A stretch of DNA of 5,549 nt, taken from NCBI GenBank assembly GCA_937917025.1, contig CALFSF010000068.1:1-5549 (forward strand), read 5' to 3'. The position numbers and the translations under genes were made by a program. This DNA comes from an uncultured Paraburkholderia sp. (lineage in GTDB: Bacteria; Pseudomonadota; Gammaproteobacteria; Burkholderiales; Burkholderiaceae). The notes beneath the pieces are model-generated. The model saw nothing but the letters and a program-made list of their open reading frames with translations, did not search any database and was not told the origin of the DNA. Shown one piece after another: positions 1 through 5,549 of this stretch (position 1 is its first letter; each line of letters starts with the position of its first letter).

Positions 1-203
1 ACATTCCGGTTGCTCCGTTTGATGCTGCGGCGGCTGTAGCCTATGGCCCGATTCGTGAGGCTACGCGCGAGCGCAAGAAGGACCACTTAGACAAGTTGAT
101 CGCCGCACATGCTGTTGCGCTCGACGTTGTGCTTGTCACGAACAACACAAAAGACTTCGCCAGCTATCCGAGTGTCAAGCTCGAAAACTGGTTGAGTGAC
201 TGA
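1..203 (+). CDS. VapC-like PIN-domain ribonuclease toxin, 3' end only
   Basis: The reading frame is open from the left edge (first full codon at base 3) to TGA at 201-203 and gives 66 C-terminal residues. They contain DKLIAAHAVAL followed by VLVTNNTKDF and end in KLENWLSD. This is the usual C-terminal half of VapC/FitB PIN domains: an Asp in the D-x-x-I-A-A-H-A helix that helps bind the catalytic metal, then the V-T-N-N-x-x-[DE]-F strand and loop. In the family, VapC is the RNase toxin of a type II toxin-antitoxin pair and is neutralised by VapB, whose gene normally lies just upstream; both vapB and the N-terminal acidic residues of this protein would be outside the window. The visible part shows no frameshift. 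The next gene starts 14 bp downstream. Family assignment is good; the RNA target cannot be read from the sequence. Confidence 0.85.
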   Translation, partial: IPVAPFDAAAAVAYGPIREATRERKKDHLDKLIAAHAVALDVVLVTNNTKDFASYPSVKLENWLSD

Positions 204-217
204 CAACGGAAAAAGCG

Positions 218-400
218 ATGGAGCAAATAGGCGCGACTCATGAATCTGCGCACTGCGCTATCTGCGGGCGTTTGCTTCAAAATCCGGACGATCCAGTCAG
301 CGTCAGTTGCGGCGGCGGTTGTCTGCAATGCATGGCAGACTCTGACGATCCCGATTGCACCGCAGCGATCGATGCTTTGAAACTTGCTGGTCAGATATAG
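218..400 (+). CDS. Small cysteine-rich protein, putative zinc binder (60 aa), function unknown
   Basis: A 60-residue acidic protein starts at ATG 218, 14 bp after the vapC stop. A purine-rich GGAAAAAG (208-215) lies just before the start and can act as the ribosome binding site. Its core is CAIC at residues 13-16 and CGGGCLQC at residues 31-38, with a further Cys at 47. Two close cysteine pairs separated by about 15 residues suggest one small zinc-ribbon or zinc-knuckle fold. There is no signal peptide or membrane segment, so it is probably cytoplasmic. Small proteins of the form C-x-x-C-G-R-x-L followed by C-G-G-x-C-x-x-C are, from memory, common as hypothetical proteins in proteobacteria; no biochemical role is known to me. 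The cysteine spacing and the fit between the neighbouring genes argue that it is a real gene. It does not resemble a VapB antitoxin. Confidence 0.7.
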   Translation: MEQIGATHESAHCAICGRLLQNPDDPVSVSCGGGCLQCMADSDDPDCTAAIDALKLAGQI

Positions 401-458
401 CCAACGGAAAGGCGGGCTTGGGCCGCGCGGAAACAAAGGGAAACGGACAAAGAACAGA

Positions 459-1076
459 ATGCAGACCATTACTCGACAGGTTTGCCCAGCGTGCGCGAAG
501 CGCGAAGGGATTCCACTCATCTTTGGATTCCCGCAGGGAGAGGACTTTGAGCGGCAGGAACGCGGTGAAGCGATTCTTGCTGGCTGTGTGGTGGACTCGG
601 ACAGCGACATGCAATGTCGGAGCTGTGACTTCCAGTGGTCTTCGGTTCGAGAGTTTGGGGAGAAGGCAGAGCGCGGCACCGCCGAGAAGCCCACTGCACC
701 CGGATTGGGTCTCCAGTCGCGGGGGCGGGTGGGCGAGCCATCAGTGCGTGACGCGGCAGTTACGCGCCGATCGGCTACGCAACCGCGCCGGCCGACTCCG
801 AAAGTATCGTTGATCCCCACGATCACCGTGTTCGTGGCGACGATGATCGCGACTTCTTTTCTTGTGGGTGTAGTCGCGTGTTCGGATGGCTGGGCCTCAG
901 GGTCGATCGGCCGCTCGGGCGCGTGTTCCCATCACGGTGGGGTCGATCGCCTGCCTGGTACGCTTCGGCTGCTATTCAGTTTGTTTGTGGCTTGGTATTT
1001 CCACCTGTGGCGCTCGAATCGGGCTGAGAGGCAGAGCGCGCGGAAGCACACCGATCGTGGACACGATCTCCCTTGA
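459..1076 (+). CDS. Zinc-ribbon protein with two membrane segments and a Cys/His motif (205 aa), function unknown
   Basis: Starting at ATG 459, residues 8-60 form a treble-clef or zinc-ribbon-like unit: CPAC at 9-12, a long insert containing FGFPQGED, the conserved-looking ERGEAILAGCVV (34-45), then CRSC at 53-56. Residues 65-115 are a Gly/Arg/Pro-rich linker. A hydrophobic segment follows at about 117-140, then the motif C141-SDGW, SIGRSGACSHHGG (149-161), and a second hydrophobic segment at about 168-184 before a basic tail. The Cys141/Cys156/His158/His159 cluster resembles the small C-D-G...G-A-C-S-x-H-G-G domains (DUF3761-like, from memory). The frame remains open upstream to ATG 384, but that start would overlap the previous gene and adds a basic stretch unlike the rest. 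ATG 459 has only a weak ribosome binding site (AAACGGA at 441-447). It is 58 bp after the 60-aa gene and probably co-transcribed with it. No function can be assigned. Confidence 0.65.
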   Translation: MQTITRQVCPACAKREGIPLIFGFPQGEDFERQERGEAILAGCVVDSDSDMQCRSCDFQWSSVREFGEKAERGTAEKPTAPGLGLQSRGRVGEPSVRDAAVTRRSATQPRRPTPKVSLIPTITVFVATMIATSFLVGVVACSDGWASGSIGRSGACSHHGGVDRLPGTLRLLFSLFVAWYFHLWRSNRAERQSARKHTDRGHDLP

Positions 1077-1331
1077 TCTACAGTAAGCGCTAAATTTCCC
1101 ACGCATAGCTGAGCCAGCATAAATAACGGAGGATGTGTCCATCAATTCAAAAGCTGCGGATGCAATCGTGGGGAGCGGAGTATGTCGTTACCCCATGCTC
1201 CCACGCCGCCATTCAAGCGTTCAGCGCAGTCATCGTCTCGGCCATTCAGGCACGACAAGTCGCAGTGCGAACATCGCAGCCAGACGCGGAAACGGCAGCG
1301 CGGCTCGCCCCAAAGGAACGCAGCTCCGATC
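1077..1331. other. Gap between convergent genes, no supported gene
   Basis: These 255 bp separate the stop of the 205-aa gene from the stop of the minus-strand dehydratase gene. Short open frames exist on both strands, but their translations look like shadow sequence (rich in Arg, Ser and Pro, with no motif) and several run into the 3' end of the dehydratase gene. A GGAGG at 1128-1132 directly abuts ATG 1133 with no spacing, so it does not support a start. One imperfect inverted repeat is listed separately. The stretch lies at the change from accessory genes to the metabolic cluster and may hold decayed sequence; nothing in it is recognisable. Confidence 0.6.
1167..1205. repeat. Imperfect inverted repeat in the convergent gap
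   Basis: The arm CGTGGGGAGC (1167-1176) pairs with GCTCCCACG (1197-1205), giving nine base pairs with a single bulged G and a 20-base loop. It lies between two convergent genes, where a terminator for either side would be expected. No T-run follows on either strand, so it does not meet the usual criteria for an intrinsic terminator. Confidence 0.35.
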
Positions 1332-2579
1332 TTACGGAGTCTGCAGCGTCCCATCCTTCAAACGCGTTTGCGTCCACGTCGTCGTCGTATTTTCGCAGGG
1401 GTATTTCGCCGCCTCGACTTCGTTGATGTCCACGCCGAGGCCCGGTTTGTCATTGGCATAGACGTAACCGTTCCTGAATTCGGGCAAGCCCGGAAATACA
1501 TCGAGGAGAGCCTCTTTCGGTCCCTTCAGGTCCTGGATGACGAAATTAGGCGGCTCGGTGCCGGACCACTCCTGCACCCCAAAATTCCGCGCGGGCAGAT
1601 CGAGATGAATATTGGCCGCGTGAGCCAGCGGCGACATATCGCCCGGGCCGTGCCATGCCGTCCTCACGCCGAATTGTTCCGCAAAGATCTGCAGCTTCCT
1701 GCCGGCGGTAATGCCACCAATCTGGCTGAGATGAATCCGGATGTAATCGATCAGCCGCTCGGTAATCAGGAATTTCCATTCGGCAGGATTGTTGAACAGT
1801 TCACCCTGAGCCAGCGGGGTGGTCGTTTTTGCCCGCAACTGGCGCATCCATTCGCCTTCTTCCAGCGGGATGGCATCTTCGAGAAAGAACAGGTCATAGG
1901 GCTCCAGCTCGCACGCAAACCGGATGGCCTCGATCGGCTTTAGACGTTCATGCACGTCGTGACACAAGGCAACATCGAATCCGATCCTGCTGCGAATGCC
2001 GTCGAACAGCTTGAGCGTCTCGCGCATGTATTTTTTGCTGTCCAGATAGACGCCGTCCACCGCGCCTTCAGGCGCAGAGGAGGGCGCCTTGCCATAACGG
2101 GCGCCCCCATAGCCGCCGCTCTGACAGCGAATATGAGTAATGCCCTGTTCCTGGTACTTCTGGATGTTGTCGCACAACTCCTGCAGATCCTTGCCATCGG
2201 CGTGGCGATATATCGGCACGCCTTCACGGCACTTGCCGCCGAACAGCTGGTACAACGGCATGTTGGCCATCTTGCCCTTGATGTCCCACAACGCCATATC
2301 GATGCCGGAGATCGCATTGTTCTCGATCGGACCATTACGCCAGTACGCGTTCTGGTGCATCAACTGCCAGAGTTCCTCGATCGCTTCGGCATCCCTGCCG
2401 ATCAGGAGCGGCCGCAAATATTCCTCGATCAGGCACTTGACCGCGACATGCCGGTAGGCAAACGTCGCGCAGCCGAGCCCGTACAGTCCGTCCTGGCTGG
2501 TTTCGAGTTTGACGACAGTCAGGTTGATGCCTTCCGGCGCGGTCAGGATGACCTTTACGTCAGTAATCAGGGTTGCCAT
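1332..2579 (-). CDS. Mannonate dehydratase/RspA-group sugar acid dehydratase (enolase superfamily)
   Basis: A 415-residue protein of the family's usual size (about 400-415). Members dehydrate D-mannonate and/or D-gluconate to 2-keto-3-deoxygluconate in the cytoplasm with Mg2+. The N-terminal capping domain covers about 1-115 (AYWRNGP at 78-84, DMALWDIKGK at 94-103) and the barrel follows. Metal ligands are Asp208 (CHDVHERL), Glu234 (FLEDAIP) and Glu260 (QGELFNN); the 26-residue steps match Asp210/Glu236/Glu262 of the Novosphingobium enzyme as I recall it. His210, Arg151, Tyr162, His310 (WHGPGD) and Glu337 (GVQEW) fit the other active-site positions. Pro312 falls where high-efficiency mannonate dehydratases carry Ala, so low-efficiency or gluconate activity is possible. 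ATG 2579 is chosen because MATLITDVKVIL matches the family start and GGCAGG lies about 6 bases upstream; the open frame to 2663 would overlap the permease gene. It is the last gene of the cluster, 52 bp after the permease. Confidence 0.9.
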   Translation of the reverse strand: MATLITDVKVILTAPEGINLTVVKLETSQDGLYGLGCATFAYRHVAVKCLIEEYLRPLLIGRDAEAIEELWQLMHQNAYWRNGPIENNAISGIDMALWDIKGKMANMPLYQLFGGKCREGVPIYRHADGKDLQELCDNIQKYQEQGITHIRCQSGGYGGARYGKAPSSAPEGAVDGVYLDSKKYMRETLKLFDGIRSRIGFDVALCHDVHERLKPIEAIRFACELEPYDLFFLEDAIPLEEGEWMRQLRAKTTTPLAQGELFNNPAEWKFLITERLIDYIRIHLSQIGGITAGRKLQIFAEQFGVRTAWHGPGDMSPLAHAANIHLDLPARNFGVQEWSGTEPPNFVIQDLKGPKEALLDVFPGLPEFRNGYVYANDKPGLGVDINEVEAAKYPCENTTTTWTQTRLKDGTLQTP

Positions 2580-2631
2580 TTTCAGCCTGCCAGAATCGAA
2601 TCGATAAAACGAAAACGCATCGCGTGGTTCC

Positions 2632-3924
2632 TTACGTGCGGCGCAGCGACAGCGAATCCTCATCCTTCGCGCGCTGGCCGGAATGCGCCGGCACGGTGAT
2701 CATCAGGATCACGGAAAGCAGAAGCCCGGCCGCCATGAAGATATACGACGCCGCGGGGCTGCCGGTTGCGCCGTTCAGGTATCCGACGACATAGGAGCCC
2801 GCGAACGCGCCCAGTGCGCCGCATGCGTTGACGAGACCGATCGCGCCGCCCAGCACGTTGCCCGGGATCAGTTCGGGTATCAGCGCGAAAAACGGGCCAT
2901 ACGGTGCATACATCGTTGCACCTGCAACGACCAGCAGCGCAAACGAAATCCAGAAGTGCGATCCGCCGATCAGGTACGAAGCCACGAACGCGATGGTCCC
3001 TATGAGCAGCAGCGGCCAGACGAACAGCTTGCGGTTGCGCGTCCTGTCCGACAGCCAGGACGCGAGCAGCATCAGGATGATTGCCGCGAGATACGGAACC
3101 GCGGCAAGCCAGCCGACCGACACGATGTCGATAGTGGACGCGGCCTTGAGAATCGACGGCAGCCACATGATGAAGCCGTACACGCCGATGCTCCACAGCG
3201 CATGAATCGCGCAGCACTTCAGCACGATCGGCGAACGGAATGCGGCCTTGTAGTCGCGCACCGGTGCGATGTCCGCCTGCTCGGACTTCAGACGGGCGGC
3301 AAATTCGGTCTTTTCCGCATCGGTCATCCACGTGACGTCGGCCGGGCGATCCTGCACCGTGAACCACCAGACGACCGCCCAGATGAGCGCTGGCAGGCCT
3401 TCGAGGATAAACATCTCGCGCCAGCCGAAGCTGTGGACCAGATAGCCCGACACCACCGACATCCACAGCACCGTGACCGGATTGCCGAGAATGAGAAACG
3501 TGTTGGCGCGCGAGCGTTCGCTGCGCGTGAACCATCGGCTGATGTACATCAGCATCGACGGCATGACCGCCGCTTCCACCACGCCGAGCACGAAGCGCAA
3601 CACCATCAGCATCGGAATGTTGCTGACCATCCCGGTCGCCGCGGCGCACAGTCCCCACAGCACGAGGCTGAAGAAGATCAGCTTCTTCACGCTGTTACGC
3701 TGCGCGTAGATCGCGCCGGGCACCTGGAACAGGCAGTAGCCGAGAAAGAACAGCGAGCCGATCAGCGACGACGTGCCCTGCGAAACGCCGAGATCCCTGT
3801 TGATTCCGGCCGCCGCGGCGAAGCCGTAGTTCGCGCGGTCGAGATAGGCGAGGCTGTAAGTGATGAAGATGATGGGCATCAGATACCACCATCTTTGGGT
3901 TGCCACGGGTTTGACGCTTTCCAT
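2632..3924 (-). CDS. MFS permease, anion:cation symporter family (probable sugar acid importer)
   Basis: A 430-residue inner-membrane protein with about 12 hydrophobic segments in two halves and a hydrophilic central loop at about 191-235. YLDRANYGFA (27-36) at the end of the first helix is the Y-x-D-R-x-N hallmark of the anion:cation symporter family (tartrate, glucarate/galactarate, galactonate, hexuronate and rhamnonate carriers). RWFTRSERSRA (130-140) after helix 4 and SWLSDRTRNRK (289-299) between helices 8 and 9 are typical cytoplasmic MFS loops. Members import carboxylate sugars with protons. ATG 3924 is preferred over upstream starts in the same frame because GGAGA lies 6 bases upstream, MESVKPVATQRWW fits the short cytoplasmic N-terminus, and longer versions would run into the dehydrogenase gene. 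It sits between a sugar-acid dehydrogenase and a dehydratase, so its cargo is probably their substrate. It resembles RhmT, DgoT and GarP; the exact substrate cannot be told from sequence. Confidence 0.9.
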   Translation of the reverse strand: MESVKPVATQRWWYLMPIIFITYSLAYLDRANYGFAAAAGINRDLGVSQGTSSLIGSLFFLGYCLFQVPGAIYAQRNSVKKLIFFSLVLWGLCAAATGMVSNIPMLMVLRFVLGVVEAAVMPSMLMYISRWFTRSERSRANTFLILGNPVTVLWMSVVSGYLVHSFGWREMFILEGLPALIWAVVWWFTVQDRPADVTWMTDAEKTEFAARLKSEQADIAPVRDYKAAFRSPIVLKCCAIHALWSIGVYGFIMWLPSILKAASTIDIVSVGWLAAVPYLAAIILMLLASWLSDRTRNRKLFVWPLLLIGTIAFVASYLIGGSHFWISFALLVVAGATMYAPYGPFFALIPELIPGNVLGGAIGLVNACGALGAFAGSYVVGYLNGATGSPAASYIFMAAGLLLSVILMITVPAHSGQRAKDEDSLSLRRT

Positions 3925-4007
3925 GATGTCTCCAGATCGATACGTCACACAGACGGTTTGCCTCGCGCGAGTGGCTTTTGTTTTGATGTTCCCGCGCGAG
4001 CCTGCAT
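3925..4007 (-). promoter_or_regulatory. Spacer between dehydrogenase and permease genes with paired GC-rich palindromes
   Basis: The 83-bp spacer holds a perfect 10-bp palindrome CTCGCGCGAG (3962-3971), and its half CTCGCGCG (3962-3969) also pairs perfectly with CGCGCGAG (3993-4000) across a 23-base, partly A/T-rich loop. In the transcript of the minus-strand genes this could fold into an 8-bp GC stem about 37 bases before the permease start. It could be an internal processing or attenuation element or a protein site; it has no T-run and is not a standard terminator. The ribosome binding site GGAGA for the permease lies at about 3931-3935. Confidence 0.35.
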
Positions 4008-4775
4008 TCAAAGTACGGCCAGCCAGCCACCATCGACGTAGATGATCTGGCCGTTCACATAGCTCGATGCCGGCGACGCCAGATACACCGCCGTGCCGAC
4101 GAGTTCTTCCGGCTTGCCCCAGCGTTGCGATGGATTGCTGCTCTTGACCCACGCGTCGAAGGCGGCGTTCTCGATCAGCGGCTTGTTCATGTCGGTGAGG
4201 ATGTAGCCCGGCCCGATCGCGTTAGCCTGAATGTTCGACGCCGCCCATTCGGCGCTCATCGCGCGGGTCAGCATCTTGATGCCGCCCTTCGCCGCCGTGT
4301 ACGCGCCGACGGTCGCGCGGCCGGCTTCGCTCGTGAGCGAGCCGATGTTGATGATCTTGCCGCCCGTGCCGCGCGCGATCATGCGGCGCGCCGCCTGCTT
4401 CGCGACGATGAACGCACTCGTCAGGTTGGTGTCGATCACGCGCTGCCAGTCGCTCAGTTCGAGTTCGACGAGCGGCTTGCGAAACTGGATGCCCGCGTTG
4501 TTGACGACGATGTCGACCTGCACGCCGTCCTTGTCCCACTGCGCGAACGCATCGGCGACGGCGTGTTCGTCGGTCACGTCGAAGGCGCGGCCTCGTGCGT
4601 TGAATCCTTTGCCTGCAAGCTGGCTGACCGCTTCGGCGACCGTGTCCGCACGCGTGCCGTTCAGGATCACGCTCGCGCCCGCTGCCGCCAGCCCTTCAGC
4701 GAGCGCGAAGCCGATGCCCCGGGCCGAACCGGTGACGAGCGCCGTGCGGCCGCCCAGATCGAATAACTGTGTCAT
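4008..4775 (-). CDS. idnO: Gluconate 5-dehydrogenase-like short-chain dehydrogenase
   Basis: A 255-residue classical SDR, close in length and sequence to E. coli IdnO (254 aa), which reversibly reduces 5-keto-D-gluconate to D-gluconate with NAD(P)H in the cytoplasm. The glycine motif TGSARGIG is at 15-22, NNAG at 92-95, and the catalytic set is Asn117, Ser146, Tyr159 and Lys163; PG at 189-190 follows. IdnO-like stretches include the start M-x-x-LF-x-L-x-G, NNAGIQ, the S-E-x-GR segment at 149-153, KMLTR (167-171), RWG-x-P-E-EL and the VDGG ending. The start at 4775 matches the family and has AGAGGA about 9 bases upstream. It is the first gene after the regulator gap and precedes the permease by 83 bp. 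Related SDRs next to mannonate dehydratase genes may instead act on mannonate/fructuronate, so the fold and class are firm, the gluconate specificity less so. Confidence 0.85.
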   Translation of the reverse strand: MTQLFDLGGRTALVTGSARGIGFALAEGLAAAGASVILNGTRADTVAEAVSQLAGKGFNARGRAFDVTDEHAVADAFAQWDKDGVQVDIVVNNAGIQFRKPLVELELSDWQRVIDTNLTSAFIVAKQAARRMIARGTGGKIINIGSLTSEAGRATVGAYTAAKGGIKMLTRAMSAEWAASNIQANAIGPGYILTDMNKPLIENAAFDAWVKSSNPSQRWGKPEELVGTAVYLASPASSYVNGQIIYVDGGWLAVL

Positions 4776-4901
4776 GCGCTTGTCCTCTTCATGTTCAGGA
4801 ACGAGGCGCGAGTGCGCCCCTCGCGACGTTGATTCAATCGCGATAACTCGTTGGTATGGGGTCCGCCGGCGAAGCCGTCGGACAGGTCGTTGGGCGCGTC
4901 G
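4776..4901 (-). promoter_or_regulatory. Regulator-dehydrogenase gap: likely promoter/operator region
   Basis: This 126-bp gap is the most likely place for operon control, since the regulator is divided from the structural genes here. Symmetric elements seen are TTGATTCAA (4829-4837), directly adjoining the perfect palindrome ATCGCGAT (4837-4844), and CGCGAG/CTCGCG arms at 4807-4812 and 4820-4825. TTGGTAT at 4851-4857 equals one half of the T-T-G-G-T-A-T-A-C-C-A-A operators used by GntR regulators such as UxuR/ExuR, but the second half is absent. On the minus strand TTGAAT could be a -35 element, but I see no good -10 at the right distance, so no promoter is asserted. Confidence 0.4.
4861..4883 (-). 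terminator. Hairpin after the regulator gene, possible terminator without T-run
   Basis: GTCCGCCGGC (4861-4870) and GCCGTCGGAC (4874-4883) pair over ten positions with one mismatch around a three-base loop. The stem begins 18 bases after the regulator stop codon on the minus strand. It is GC-rich and compact like a terminator stem, but the following bases are CCCATACC rather than T-rich, so efficient intrinsic termination is doubtful. It may be a leaky terminator or an RNA end protector between the regulator and the dehydrogenase gene. Confidence 0.4.
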
Positions 4902-5549
4902 CTAAACGGGCTGGGCGTTCGCCGTGCGATTTAGCGCGGCACGGTCCTCGAAATCGTTCTCCGCGCGCCTGATGAGCGTGAGGACAGCAGCTTCCGCCGC
5001 TTCGGGGTTGCCTTTCTCGATCGCGACGCACAGCGCTTCGTGCATCGGCAGCGAACGGGCAGGACCACCGGCGATCTCGGAGCTGAGCTCGAAGCTCGTG
5101 CGCAGGATCGCCGACAGCGCGTTCTGCATCTGCTGGACGAACTGGTTGTGACACGCGGTGAGGATCGCACCGTGAAACGCGAGGTCGGCGGGAACGTATT
5201 CACCGTGACCGGCGACCGCTCGCTCCATCGCCTTGAAGGCACGACGCACCGCGCGCCGGTCTTCCTCCGTCGCGCGCTTCGCGGCGAGCTTTGCCGCGTT
5301 CGGCTCGATGATCATCCGCAGTTCCATCAGGTCCTGGATGAGGCCGTCGTCGACCGCTTCTGCCCGCGCGCGCCACGTGATCACGTCCGGATCGAACAGT
5401 TGCCATTGAGCGCGCGGCAGCACGACCGTGCCATACCGGCGGCGCACTTCGAGCATGCCCTTGGCGGACAGCGATTTCATCGTTTCGCGAATGACGATGC
5501 GACTGACCTGCATCTGCTCCGCGAGAACAGGCTCTGCCGGCAGAATATC
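4902..5549 (-). CDS. GntR-family regulator, FadR/FCD subfamily, DgoR-like (5' end outside window)
   Basis: The frame is open from the right edge to a TAG at 4902-4904, giving 215 residues; an internal ATG at 5513 lies within the DNA-binding domain and is not the start. Residues 1-45 are the end of the winged helix-turn-helix (LPAEPVLAEQMQVSRIVIRE, then a Y-G-T-V-V wing), lacking only the first helix. The linker RAQWQLFDPDVITW and the helical FCD ligand domain (about 68-205) follow. FCD metal-site positions are Asp122, His126 and His170; the expected fourth ligand, 22 residues after His170, is Leu192. E. coli DgoR (galactonate repressor), as I recall it, has Met there and shares the R-x-Q-W linker, so this fits that branch rather than indicating damage. 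Such proteins repress neighbouring sugar-acid genes until the acid binds. It lies 126 bp upstream of the dehydrogenase on the same strand and is the probable operon regulator. Confidence 0.85.
   Translation of the reverse strand, partial: DILPAEPVLAEQMQVSRIVIRETMKSLSAKGMLEVRRRYGTVVLPRAQWQLFDPDVITWRARAEAVDDGLIQDLMELRMIIEPNAAKLAAKRATEEDRRAVRRAFKAMERAVAGHGEYVPADLAFHGAILTACHNQFVQQMQNALSAILRTSFELSSEIAGGPARSLPMHEALCVAIEKGNPEAAEAAVLTLIRRAENDFEDRAALNRTANAQPV

Noticed and set aside
164..826. Minus-strand open frame of 220 codons opposite the small left-hand genes
   Set aside because: No motif, and it is opposed by plus-strand frames with conserved CxxC pairs and consistent gene spacing.
1324..1339. 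CTCCG/CGGAG hairpin spanning the dehydratase stop codon as a terminator
   Set aside because: The stem is only 5 bp, includes the stop codon in its loop, and has no T-run.
1133..1426. Plus-strand open frame of 97 codons preceded by GGAGG
   Set aside because: The GGAGG touches the ATG with no spacing, the translation has no recognisable features, and it overlaps the 3' end of the dehydratase gene by about 95 bp.
1182..1943. Plus-strand open frame of 253 codons
   Set aside because: Most of it lies antisense to the well-supported dehydratase gene and the composition is that of a shadow frame.
2580..2663. Upstream extension of the dehydratase to ATG 2663
   Set aside because: It would overlap the permease 3' end, the added 28 residues are Arg/Cys-rich and unlike the family, and ATG 2579 has a purine-rich site and the family start.
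2683..4041. Long plus-strand open frame of 452 codons opposite the permease gene
   Set aside because: It is Arg/His/Gln-rich without any motif and is the antisense shadow of the GC-biased permease gene, whose own translation has clear family motifs.
3925..4152. Upstream extension of the permease to 4152
   Set aside because: The added residues read through the 3' end of the dehydrogenase gene in another frame, and ATG 3924 has a good ribosome binding site.

Overview
The window looks like chromosomal DNA of a GC-rich betaproteobacterium, most likely Burkholderiaceae (Paraburkholderia, Caballeronia or Burkholderia type). This is inferred from the strong G/C third-position bias in the right-hand genes and from the protein types present. 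No rRNA, tRNA, CRISPR array or recognisable insertion sequence was seen. The genus is an inference, since no search could be run.

Left part (1-1076, plus strand): the 3' end of a VapC-like PIN-domain toxin gene, then a 60-residue cysteine-rich protein, then a 205-residue protein with an N-terminal zinc ribbon and two membrane segments around a small Cys/His motif. The three genes are closely spaced and look like accessory DNA. The last two have no function I can name. A 255-bp stretch without a convincing gene (1077-1331) separates this part from the rest.

Right part (1332-5549, minus strand): a sugar-acid catabolic cluster. In transcription order it has a GntR/FadR-family regulator resembling DgoR (5' end outside the window), an IdnO-like short-chain dehydrogenase (gluconate 5-dehydrogenase type), an MFS permease of the anion:cation symporter family, and an enolase-superfamily dehydratase of the mannonate dehydratase/RspA group. 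The last three genes are 83 and 52 bp apart and each has a purine-rich sequence before its start (weakest for the dehydratase), so they probably form one operon. The regulator lies 126 bp upstream on the same strand and may be part of it or transcribed separately.

Working model: the permease imports a hexonate or ketohexonate, the dehydrogenase interconverts the keto acid and the aldonate (5-ketogluconate/gluconate in IdnO), and the dehydratase converts the aldonate to 2-keto-3-deoxygluconate, all without phosphorylation. The regulator would repress the genes until the sugar acid is present. The kinase and aldolase needed to finish the route are not in the window. The exact substrate is open: a proline in the active-site loop of the dehydratase argues against a simple high-efficiency D-mannonate dehydratase.
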